This document shows positions 1-5,594 of a stretch of 8,012 nt of DNA, piece by piece; the first letter of the stretch is position 1, and each line of letters starts with the position of its first letter. The DNA comes from JBDREF01 sp043820045 (lineage in GTDB: Bacteria; Planctomycetota; Phycisphaerae; Sedimentisphaerales; Anaerobacaceae): NCBI GenBank assembly GCA_043820045.1, contig JBDREF010000226.1, positions 1-8,012 on the forward strand. Direction: 5' to 3'. The position numbers and the translations under genes are program-made. The notes under the pieces were generated by a model. That model worked only from the letters and a program-made list of their open reading frames with translations, was not told the DNA's origin and did not search any database.

Positions 1-227
1 ATCGAGCGCGGCACCCAGTTGAAGATACTTATCTTGCTCTCGGGCAGCCAGGGTGTCGCCATTCGTATCAACAGCAGCAGCCACAGACAATACTGCCAGC
101 GAATCGGCAACCTGCCCCGTAGTATTACCTGTATCAACAGAATCAAACATAAGAGCAGTGCGGCCTGCAACGTCGTTCGCAGCAGCCAGTCAAAGACCGG
201 CACCAACTGCATACTCAGCGATTCCAT
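1..227 (-). CDS. BlaR1-like M56 family membrane metallopeptidase/sensor, N-terminal part only
   Basis: This is a partial gene: 75 codons are visible and it runs off the left edge. It starts at ATG 227-225, three nt after the stop of the BlaI-type repressor gene, so the two are almost certainly co-transcribed. The visible part has a short N-terminus, then a hydrophobic segment after FDWLLRTTLQAALLL, a short basic loop (RGRLPIRWQY) and a second hydrophobic segment (CLWLLLLIRM) ending near PWLPESKISIFNWV. Two N-terminal helices separated by a loop of the 'R-LP-RW-Y-LW' kind, then 'SIFNW', are typical of BlaR1/MecR1 M56 proteins. In that family the membrane protein senses a signal and triggers cleavage of the BlaI partner. 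The zinc-binding HEXXH motif would lie beyond the window, so catalytic competence cannot be judged. Many such pairs outside Firmicutes have no link to beta-lactam resistance, and the signal here is unknown. Confidence 0.88.
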   Translation of the reverse strand, partial: MESLSMQLVPVFDWLLRTTLQAALLLCLILLIQVILRGRLPIRWQYCLWLLLLIRMATPWLPESKISIFNWVPRS

Positions 228-230
228 CTT

Positions 231-608
231 TCAGTCCTCCGTCTTTTGCTCGAGGATATCTTTCAGCTCGGCTATGTCTTCTGCCGAAAGCTGCGCATCT
301 TCCAGAAACGCCGCGAGCATGGGCTTTGTTATCCCGCCATAGACCCGCCGAACGAACGAAAGCCTTTCCGTGGCGACGCATTCGGCCCTGGCGACCGCCG
401 GATAGTACAGGTATCTTCTGCCTTCCTTCTCGAATCTGACCGCGCCTTTTTTCACCAGTCTGTCAATCAACGTCTTGACGGTTTTGGGCTTCCATTTTGT
501 CTGGCTTTCGAGTTGGTCGAACACCTCGTTGGCAGCTAACGGGCTCTTCGACCATAGCACGCGCATGACGAGCCATTCAGATTCTGATATTCTGGGCAGT
601 TTCTTCAT
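231..608 (-). CDS. BlaI/MecI/CopY-family winged-helix transcriptional repressor
   Basis: A 125-residue protein of the usual length for BlaI/MecI repressors. Residues 1-75 form the winged helix: the opening ISESEWLVMRVLW is the family's typical first helix, and KPKTVKTLIDRLVKKGAV (about 40-57) is the recognition helix and turn. The wing follows in GRRYLYYPAV. The C-terminal part (about 80-125) is the helical dimerisation region, and the sequence around AAFLED occupies the place where BlaI/MecI are cut after signalling. ATG 608-606 is preceded by AAGGAG with 8 nt spacing, which fixes the start. The stop is three nt from the M56 gene, giving the classic repressor-protease pair. The gene probably represses its own operon through two dyads at 622-643 and 652-665 in its promoter. 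Family assignment is firm; the genes controlled beyond this operon cannot be read from the window. Confidence 0.93.
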   Translation of the reverse strand: MKKLPRISESEWLVMRVLWSKSPLAANEVFDQLESQTKWKPKTVKTLIDRLVKKGAVRFEKEGRRYLYYPAVARAECVATERLSFVRRVYGGITKPMLAAFLEDAQLSAEDIAELKDILEQKTED

Positions 609-621
609 GCTGATATCTCCT

Positions 622-643
622 TATAATTACAATTGTAATTATA
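622..643. promoter_or_regulatory. Primary BlaI-type operator, perfect 22-bp palindrome
   Basis: Positions 622-643 form a perfect inverted repeat with the core ATTACAATTGTAAT, which contains TACA-N2-TGTA, the half-site pattern of BlaI/MecI boxes. It lies just downstream of the predicted -10 and covers the predicted transcription start of the blaI-like gene, so a bound dimer would block initiation. It also ends in the region of the Shine-Dalgarno sequence. Assignment to the adjacent repressor is inference from pattern and position. Confidence 0.82.
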
Positions 644-646
644 CTT

Positions 647-675
647 AAAATATTACATTCGTAATCCAACGTCAA
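647..675 (-). promoter_or_regulatory. Sigma70-type promoter of the blaI-blaR1-like operon
   Basis: On the minus strand TTGACG (675-670) is followed after exactly 17 bp by TATTTT (652-647). Transcription would start near 640, inside the 22-bp palindrome, leaving a leader of about 30 nt with AAGGAG before the ATG at 608. The -35 matches the consensus at five of six positions, while the -10 is weaker. Both operators overlap the promoter. Confidence 0.7.
652..665. promoter_or_regulatory. Second BlaI-type operator, imperfect dyad
   Basis: ATTAC-ATTC-GTAAT repeats the ATTAC-N4-GTAAT layout of the stronger palindrome, with centres exactly 26 bp apart, about two and a half helical turns. One half-site keeps TACA and the other has changed to CGTA. 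It lies in the spacer between the predicted -35 and -10. Two operators, one in the spacer and one over the start site, resemble known bla/mec operator arrangements. Confidence 0.7.
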
Positions 676-863
676 CCAAAAAAATGGAGCAAGCTCAAAT
701 TTTTTTAGAATCGGGGTCTTTGCCTCGTTTTTGTGCTGAAAATGGCGGTTTTCTGCTGGCTGACAGGCGGAAATCGGCCGGAAATGCCTGAGAAATGTCG
801 AGATTCAACCGCGGGACAAGCCGACTTTCTCACGCTGGAGCCTGCGTCATCGCCAGCGGTGTA
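676..863. other. Spacer between the small selenoprotein gene and the blaI promoter
   Basis: No coding frame here carries recognisable protein features on either strand. An imperfect hairpin (CGCTGG/CCAGCG on the minus strand, just after the stop of the small membrane-protein gene) lacks the following T-tract of a rho-independent terminator. I see no tRNA, including no recognisable tRNA-Sec. Confidence 0.5.
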
Positions 864-1118
864 TCACAAACCTATCATGCACAGATACAAAAGTATGAGG
901 CCGCCTGAAATGACGGTCGTGGTTATGGCCAGCCACTTTTTGCGGTCACGGATGATTCCCGCGACGCCGAATATCAGGGCGGCGGGAAATGAGAAGATTG
1001 CAAGCAGCCCTCCAAGGGTTGCAATTAGGTTGCCTCACCCCGGCTTGCATACAAGCATCACGAGTAATGTCGCTGAAGATACGGCCAACAATGTCGCTGA
1101 GATTTTCCCAAATCGCAC
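864..1118 (-). CDS. Candidate small membrane selenoprotein, in-frame UGA as Sec28
   Basis: An 84-residue frame starting at GTG 1118-1116, preceded by GAAGGA at 8 nt spacing, with an in-frame stop just upstream. It contains one UGA (1037-1035, residue 28) and ends at TGA 866-864. Before the UGA is a basic N-terminus (RFGK) and a hydrophobic stretch with an 8-residue tandem duplication (SATLLAVS, SATLLVML), then Cys24-Lys-Pro-Gly-Sec28. After it the frame still looks like protein: a hydrophobic helix from GNLIATLGGLLA to about residue 56, a basic turn IIRDRKKW, and a third hydrophobic helix to residue 84. This helix-RDRKK-helix layout resembles small DUF4190-like membrane proteins. It lies 72 nt after selB on the same strand, and a SECIS-like hairpin follows the UGA. 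Cys24 and Sec28 (CxxxU) could form a selenenyl-sulfide redox pair near the membrane surface, but no function is known to me. Alternatives are a decayed gene or two short unrelated frames. Confidence 0.7.
1004..1022 (-). promoter_or_regulatory. Candidate bacterial SECIS hairpin of the small membrane selenoprotein
   Basis: On the minus strand GCAACCCT-TGG-AGGGCTGC forms an eight-position stem with one A-C mismatch and a TGG triloop. The loop begins 20 nt after the UGA at 1037-1035. Bacterial SECIS elements need a short stem-loop about 16-37 nt after UGA with a G in the first two loop positions, and this meets both. A competing longer stem (ATTGCAA with TTGCAAT) uses overlapping bases but keeps the same inner CCCT/AGGG stem and loop. 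Confidence 0.62.
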
Positions 1119-1190
1119 GGTGAAATTCCTTCAAAGAATATCAAGTACTGGTTTCAACGGTCACATTATACTTCAGTTCCAGTCAATAGA

Positions 1191-3155
1191 TCAACCGCCG
1201 GTTTTCAAGTGTCTTGTATAGCCCACGCGCCGGGTGACGCCTATGCGGTCAAAGTAATCGAGCAGGGGGATGGCGAATTTTCTGGTCGTGTTGAGCAGAT
1301 ACTTGAACTTGACACTTTCCAGGCCGCCTTGCTCGGTGATGAACGAGACTAAAAGCTGCCGGGCCTGTTCCACGGCTTCGCTGTGGAAGAAAAGATCATT
1401 TTCCACGCGGACGAGATGTTCCAGCTCGATTAGCATTTGCAGCGTTTTGCGAACCTTGGCCGGATCCGCCGAGGTGTGTTGAACGACTTCTTCGTAATTG
1501 GGCGGATTGAAGGGCCGGGTCTTGAAGAGCGATTCGATGCTCCGGAGCAATTCCTGCTCGTCTTTGCGGAACGTCTCGCGATGCTCCGGCAGGGCGAGGC
1601 GATGTTTTCTCTCGACGAGTTTGCCCTGCGATACCAGTAGCCTGATAAGCCCGTCGAAGACGTCCTGTAGGATGGGCTTTAGCCCATGCGGATTCCGCGT
1701 GTGCAACAAAAGGCGTGTTGCACACCCTACGAGCTCCTCGGCGCTCAGTCCGGGGCTCTCGGGCTTGCTGTGGTGAGAATCGCGGACAATGCCAATTAGC
1801 TTGTTCTGAATACAATCGCTCATGTCACGATGGATGAGCAGCTTCGGATTCAGATTGAGTACCTTGCCTTCGTCAAGGAGTCCGGCGAGGATTTCTTTAA
1901 GCGGTTCCGGCAATATCTTGGCGCGAATTGAAATGTCAGCCTCGCTGACGGCAAAAGCCTCGGCGCTTCTTACGCAGTACTCGACGAAATCCTTCTGCGC
2001 GAATACCGCCTCGGCCCTGTCGAGGGCGTCTTTGACTATCAGCGGGTCGTTTCGCCTTAGTTTTTTCGCAATCGCCTCCACGATAGTCCCGCCGCCGATG
2101 GTCTGTACCGGTGAAAGGCTCCGCAGGATGAAGCGGTCGCCGGGGGCAGCCACAATCTGTTGGGGCGGTTTTAGTCCGACCTGAACAAGGCAATCCGCTC
2201 CGGCGGCGACATTGTTACCCTCCAGCAGAAATACCGTGGCGATAGCTTCGGAGGTGCCCGTGTGAAATTTCACGTTCGCGCCGTTCTTGAGGGGGGACTT
2301 TATGTGAGAGAGGACCTGGAGTTTGCACAGGTACCACTGCTGCGGCGAGAAGTACTGGTCGAGCGTGACGGTAGCGCCGCGTTCGATGTCTTTGTAATCC
2401 CACTGGGGGACGTTCATCGCTGCGCACTGGCCGACCATGGCGGTGTCGCTGTTCCTCTTGTAAACCTGTATGGCCTTTATCCGGCCCCTGGTTCCATGGG
2501 GAAAGAGGACCACTTCGTCGCCGATTCTGATTGTGCCTGCGACAGGAATGCCGGTAACTACCGTGCCGTAACCTTTGACGGAGAACGTCCGCTCGACCGG
2601 AAGCCGGAACACGCCGTCCGTCCTTTTCGGTTCGATGGTATCGACGAGCGTCCTGAGGGCCTCGTAAAAAGTGTCGAACCCTTCGCCTGTTATGCTGGAG
2701 ACGGGCAGAATCGGGGCGTCCTGAAGAAATGCGCCGACGAGAAAATCCCTGATCTCGGCGGTGACTTTTTCAATGCGGGCCGGCTCGACGCAATCGATTT
2801 TCGTCAAGGCCACAATACCATACTTGACACCGAGTAGCGTGAGGATGTCCAGATGCTCCCGCGTCTGCGGCATCACGCCGTCGTCAGCGGCGATGACAAA
2901 GATAGCGCCGTCTATGCCGGTCGCGCCGGCGACCATTGTTTTTATGAAGTTCTCGTGTCCTGGTACATCGACGATGCCGACCTCCAGGCCCGAGACGGTG
3001 CATGGTGCAAATCCGAGGTCTATGGACATTCCCCGCTCCTTCTCGGCCTTTAGATGGTCCGTATCGCAGCCGGTCAGGCATTTTATCAGGGCCGTCTTTC
3101 CGTGGTCGATGTGGCCGGCTGTTCCGAGGGTGATGTTCTTTTGTGCTGCGTTCAT
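1191..3155 (-). CDS. selB: Selenocysteine-specific elongation factor SelB
   Basis: A 654-residue GTPase that delivers Sec-tRNA(Sec) to the ribosome at UGA codons followed by a SECIS element. The EF-Tu-like G domain shows G1 GHIDHGKT (14-21), the RGMSIDLGFA segment (41-50), G3 DVPGHE (63-68), G4 TKID (118-121) and SSITGEG (153-159). Beta-barrel domains II and III follow, with VERTFSVKGYGTVVTG as domain II's start and RFILRSLSPVQTIGGG near the end of domain III. From about residue 380 to the end come the winged helices that bind SECIS RNA, finishing with the typical FKYLLNTTRKFAIPLLDYFD and RIGVTRRVGYTR. ATG 3155 lies five nt after the selA stop, so the two are surely translated from one message. 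Unusually, residues 476-497 (from VGCATRLLLHTRNPHG) are encoded by a palindromic 64-bp element that appears inserted in frame. The winged-helix sequence resumes directly after it (DVFDGLIRLL), so the protein is probably intact. Confidence 0.97.
   Translation of the reverse strand: MNAAQKNITLGTAGHIDHGKTALIKCLTGCDTDHLKAEKERGMSIDLGFAPCTVSGLEVGIVDVPGHENFIKTMVAGATGIDGAIFVIAADDGVMPQTREHLDILTLLGVKYGIVALTKIDCVEPARIEKVTAEIRDFLVGAFLQDAPILPVSSITGEGFDTFYEALRTLVDTIEPKRTDGVFRLPVERTFSVKGYGTVVTGIPVAGTIRIGDEVVLFPHGTRGRIKAIQVYKRNSDTAMVGQCAAMNVPQWDYKDIERGATVTLDQYFSPQQWYLCKLQVLSHIKSPLKNGANVKFHTGTSEAIATVFLLEGNNVAAGADCLVQVGLKPPQQIVAAPGDRFILRSLSPVQTIGGGTIVEAIAKKLRRNDPLIVKDALDRAEAVFAQKDFVEYCVRSAEAFAVSEADISIRAKILPEPLKEILAGLLDEGKVLNLNPKLLIHRDMSDCIQNKLIGIVRDSHHSKPESPGLSAEELVGCATRLLLHTRNPHGLKPILQDVFDGLIRLLVSQGKLVERKHRLALPEHRETFRKDEQELLRSIESLFKTRPFNPPNYEEVVQHTSADPAKVRKTLQMLIELEHLVRVENDLFFHSEAVEQARQLLVSFITEQGGLESVKFKYLLNTTRKFAIPLLDYFDRIGVTRRVGYTRHLKTGG
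1667..1730. repeat. REP-like palindromic element with four-armed cloverleaf fold, inside selB
   Basis: The outer arm is GTAGG (1667-1671) with CCTAC (1726-1730). Within it three hairpins abut with no unpaired base: ATGGGCTTTAGCCCAT (1672-1687, 7 bp), GCGGATTCCGC (1688-1698, 4-5 bp), and a 10-bp stem (1699-1708 with 1716-1725) around the 7-nt loop AAAGGCG. The GTAGG ends and GGGC/GCCC arms recall short interspersed palindromes mobilised by REP-associated tyrosine transposases (TnpA-REP/RAYT). That link is inference: no transposase is in the window and no second copy is present here. A clear target-site duplication is not visible. On the coding strand of selB it is read through without a stop and specifies about 21 residues. 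Confidence 0.75.
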
Positions 3156-3160
3156 AGCCG

Positions 3161-4585
3161 TCAGTCTCTTTGGCTGAGTATCTCGATGAGCGCCTTGACG
3201 GCTATTCTGTCATCGCCGCTCAGGAGGGTGCGGGGGTCGATAAGGACCTGGTCGTTTTGGATACGCGTGAAAACGGGCGTATCGTATTGGCGAAGCCGTT
3301 TGGCTAACGACTCTGCGCTGATTTTTTCCGGATTCAGCGCCACCAGTGTTGTCGGCAGATTCTGGGCCGGCAGAGAGCCGCTGCCCATCTGCGAAAAACC
3401 GGCGGTTGTAGTAACGACGCAGCCGCAAGTGCTCCTCTTCAACTGGGAGGCGAGGCGTTTGGCCTGCCTGGTTATTTCGGAGGCGTCGCGCCTGAGCATT
3501 TGCAGAGTAGGGATTTCGTTGAGGGCAATTGACTCATCGAGAAACAGCTTCAAAGTAGCTTCCAGTGCGGCAAGGGTGAGTTTCCCGACGCGCACGATCC
3601 TAGCAAATTGGTTCTTTCGTATCGCGTCTATCAGTTTGGCCCTGCCGAGGATAATTCCTCCCTGAGAGGCGCCGATCAATTTATCGGCGCTCGAAGTGAC
3701 AATATCCGCTCCCTTGCTAATGGATTCGCGCAGAGTCGGCTCCGGCTCGAAACCGAATTGCGAAAAATCTATTAGAGCACCGGCGCCTACGTCGTCGATC
3801 ATGACAAGCTTGTGTTCGTGCGCTATTTCAACGAGTTCGTCGAGCGGCACCTCGGATGAGAAACCCTGAATCTTGTAGTTGCTCGGATGAACGCGCAGAA
3901 TTGCGGCGGTGTTCTCGGTTATGGCGCCGACATAGTCACGCGCGTGCGTCTTGTTGGTAGCTCCGACCTCGACGAGCCTTGCGCCGCTGAAGGCCATGAC
4001 ATCGGGAAGGCGGAAGGAGCCACCGATTTCGACAAGCTGGCCGCGAGAGACTATGACATCTTTGCCGTCAGCCACGGTATTGAGCACAATGCTGGTCGCG
4101 GCGGCGTTATTATTGACGACGGTGGCCGCCTCGGCGCCGGTCAGCTCTCGCAGAAGCTCTTCGATGCGCCCGTCCCGCTTGGAGCGTTTGCCGGTTTCCG
4201 TATCCGACTGAAGCAGCGAATATCCGGCCATCTCGTTTTGGATTTGCTTTAGCGCCCGTGCGGGCAGGACGGCCCGTCCAAGGGCCGTGTGCAAGATTAT
4301 GCCGGTTGCGTTAACGACTTTTCGATAGTGCGGCTCAGTGAATGCTTGGAGGCGGCGATTGACATCGCCTACGATTCTCTCGCGAACTGTATCCTCATCC
4401 GTTTCAACGGACGCCTGGGTAACAAGAAGCTCCCGGACCTCGTCAATCGCCTGCCGAATCGCATTGGCGACAACCGTTCTGCCCACTTCAGCGGCGCTGG
4501 TTTCCATGTCAGGGTCTTTCAAGAGCGACTCTACCGAGGGCAGTTTTCTCAAATCTCCGGCGGCGGGGTTTTTCTGGTTTCCCAT
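3161..4585 (-). CDS. selA: L-seryl-tRNA(Sec) selenium transferase SelA
   Basis: A 474-residue PLP enzyme, close to the roughly 460-residue bacterial norm. It converts seryl-tRNA(Sec) to selenocysteinyl-tRNA(Sec) using selenophosphate, in the cytoplasm, as a large ring-shaped oligomer. The N-terminal part includes LRKLPSVESLL, typical of the family's tRNA-binding region. The fold-type I core follows: NATGIILHTALGRAVL, then NNNAAATSIVLN, the SRGQLVEIGGSFRLPDV segment, VGATNKTH, and DDVGAGALIDF with the PLP-contacting Asp. The PLP lysine is Lys302 in SSADKLIGASQGGIILG, aligning with the E. coli DKLLGGPQAG motif. The C-terminal domain ends in LIDPRTLLSGDD. Start is ATG 4585, with a weak AAGG seven nt upstream. 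It is the first gene of selA-selB and probably of the small selenoprotein gene as well. The selD and selC genes also required for the pathway are not in the window. Confidence 0.97.
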   Translation of the reverse strand: MGNQKNPAAGDLRKLPSVESLLKDPDMETSAAEVGRTVVANAIRQAIDEVRELLVTQASVETDEDTVRERIVGDVNRRLQAFTEPHYRKVVNATGIILHTALGRAVLPARALKQIQNEMAGYSLLQSDTETGKRSKRDGRIEELLRELTGAEAATVVNNNAAATSIVLNTVADGKDVIVSRGQLVEIGGSFRLPDVMAFSGARLVEVGATNKTHARDYVGAITENTAAILRVHPSNYKIQGFSSEVPLDELVEIAHEHKLVMIDDVGAGALIDFSQFGFEPEPTLRESISKGADIVTSSADKLIGASQGGIILGRAKLIDAIRKNQFARIVRVGKLTLAALEATLKLFLDESIALNEIPTLQMLRRDASEITRQAKRLASQLKRSTCGCVVTTTAGFSQMGSGSLPAQNLPTTLVALNPEKISAESLAKRLRQYDTPVFTRIQNDQVLIDPRTLLSGDDRIAVKALIEILSQRD

Positions 4586-4599
4586 AAATTACCTTGAGT

Positions 4600-4628
4600 A
4601 CTGTAAAAACAGAAACACTCAATATGAA
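4600..4628 (-). promoter_or_regulatory. Possible selA promoter
   Basis: On the minus strand TTCATA (4628-4623) and TACAGT (4605-4600) are separated by 17 bp, each matching four of six consensus bases. If real, the leader would be very short, with transcription starting only about eight nt before the ATG at 4585, which makes the call weak. The 239-bp region 4586-4824 separates the divergent selA and exported-selenoprotein genes and must contain promoters for both. I could not identify a convincing plus-strand promoter in it. Confidence 0.25.
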
Positions 4629-4824
4629 CGATACAAACGCCAATTCTACTTTGTTTGGCGGACAAAAACAAGCGATTTACCGGGGTCATCCGAGAGCCAA
4701 TGAATACGTCCAAATTCTTCCGGGAACTTAGGATGATCACTTTTTTTGCCTGGCATTTTGGTCTGCTTAGAGGTAATATAGAACGGATTTGATTCTAAAA
4801 GTCGCGGAATTGGGAAGACAGGAC

Positions 4825-5475
4825 ATGAAGAAAAGGGACATATCGATTTCTGTCGCCGTAATAGCGGCTTCGATTTTGCTGCTTTACTCCCATTCTCAGG
4901 GAACAGGCCGGATAGAGATTAGAGCCAGCGGTGCAGATGCCGTACTGAATTTGCGCAGCGGTTGGTTCGGGACGGCAATAATCAAATCCGGAGCGGCGCT
5001 GGCGGAAGTAAGTGCACGGATACACAGGCCGGAATCGCTGAAAGTCTCGATGCAACGGGACGGCAACACCTGGCAGCTCGAGGGCAACGGCCCGTGGGGC
5101 CAGATGTCAACTATCAGAGTGAAGAACGACGACACGGCCGTCCTTGAGTTCGGACCGCCGTTTACGATTAACCCCAAAGTTCATGGCGGGGGGCCGCAAG
5201 TCTCCATAGATCTTACGATTGTGGGTCGAGCCGGCGAGCAATATCACAATGTGATAATACAGAACGGCAAGAGAATCGCCGCACCCAGATTGGAAATTGT
5301 CGATGAGAATGGAAATGTTTTGACCACGGGCAGATTCGAGTATGGCTGAGGCGGCACCTGCCGGTACTCGTGGCGAGTGCCAACGGATTTCAAAGGCAAG
5401 TACCAGGTGCGTGTGGATGTTGGTCTTGGGCCGTTTGAAGTTAGACAGGACGAAACCTGGCACTTGATAGAATGA
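4825..5475 (+). CDS. Exported selenoprotein candidate, in-frame UGA as Sec175, UxxxC motif
   Basis: A 216-codon frame starting at ATG 4825, with GGAAG and AGGA upstream, and ending at TGA 5473-5475. It contains one in-frame UGA at 5347-5349 (residue 175). The N-terminus (MKKRDISISVAVIAASILLL) is a signal peptide or membrane anchor, so the rest should be outside the cytoplasmic membrane. The body is beta-rich with no family I can name: IRASGADAVLNLRSGW, then FGPPFTINPKV, then LEIVDENGNVLTTGRFEYG just before the UGA. After it the frame reads GGTCRYSWRVPTDFKGKY, then VRVDVGLGPFEV, clearly protein-like and in register with the 'modify and bind' style of the preceding sequence. The motif is Gly-Sec-Gly-Gly-Thr-Cys, so Sec175 and Cys179 (UxxxC) could form a redox or metal-binding pair. 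A SECIS-like hairpin starts 13 nt after the UGA. Simple ORF calling would stop at 5349 and lose the active-site end. It lies divergent from selA and is closed by its own terminator. Confidence 0.87.
5363..5381 (+). promoter_or_regulatory. Candidate bacterial SECIS hairpin of the exported selenoprotein
   Basis: GGTACTCG-TGG-CGAGTGCC makes an uninterrupted eight-pair stem (one G-U wobble) capped by a TGG triloop. The loop begins 21 nt after the UGA at 5347-5349, and its second base is G. Both features meet the bacterial SECIS rule (loop 16-37 nt from UGA, G among the first two loop bases). It also encodes the Tyr-Ser-Trp-Arg-Val stretch, as expected for a SECIS inside the coding region. Confidence 0.78.
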
Positions 5476-5498
5476 CGAGAAATCGAGCCACGAATGCC

Positions 5499-5536
5499 GG
5501 CGGGCAAAGAGGAAAATTCTCTTTCCCGCCTTTTTT
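5499..5536 (+). terminator. Rho-independent terminator after the exported selenoprotein gene
   Basis: GGCGGG (5499-5504), a bulged C, then AAAGAG (5506-5511) pair with CTCTTT and CCCGCC (5519-5530) around a seven-base loop, followed directly by six T (5531-5536). It lies 23 nt after the stop at 5475. Its position after the second stop, rather than after the UGA at 5347, supports readthrough of the UGA as the biological gene end. Confidence 0.9.
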
Positions 5537-5594
5537 ATTGGAACCGAATAAAGAGAAAAGCAACAGGACAAATCTTATTTAAGGCAGTGCAATC

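Noticed and set aside
714..742. GC-rich dyad followed by T5 on the plus strand, terminator-like
   Set aside because: The stem has a mismatch and only about four pairs, and no plus-strand gene ends nearby.
946..1134. Minus-strand 62-codon ORF (TTG start) in another frame over the small selenoprotein gene
   Set aside because: It is low in hydrophobic or domain-like pattern, while the overlapping GTG frame gives clear membrane helices on both sides of its UGA and a better Shine-Dalgarno position.
733..1221. Plus-strand 162-codon ORF opposite the end of selB and the small membrane-protein gene
   Set aside because: Its composition is not protein-like, it runs into selB antisense, and it has no recognisable domain. 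The minus strand gives a better explanation.
2262..2837. Plus-strand 191-codon ORF inside selB
   Set aside because: It is an antisense shadow of the well-supported SelB G domain and barrel domains.
4549..4740. Minus-strand 63-codon ORF overlapping the selA start
   Set aside because: It overlaps selA in another frame, with no domain or ribosome-binding support.
4586..4824. Search for tRNA-Sec (selC) in the selA upstream region and other spacers
   Set aside because: No long acceptor stem, extended variable arm or T-loop pattern was found in any spacer.
4789..5349. 186-codon call with TTG start and stop at the UGA
   Set aside because: The ATG at 4825 gives a normal signal peptide, and the coding signal continues past 5349 to 5475, so both ends of this call are probably wrong.
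5347..5349. UGA read as tryptophan (alternative genetic code) or sequencing error
   Set aside because: All the other large genes avoid internal UGA and several end with it, Trp is encoded by TGG throughout, and both recoded UGAs have SECIS-like hairpins. An error at either site cannot be excluded from sequence alone, but two with the same context is unlikely.
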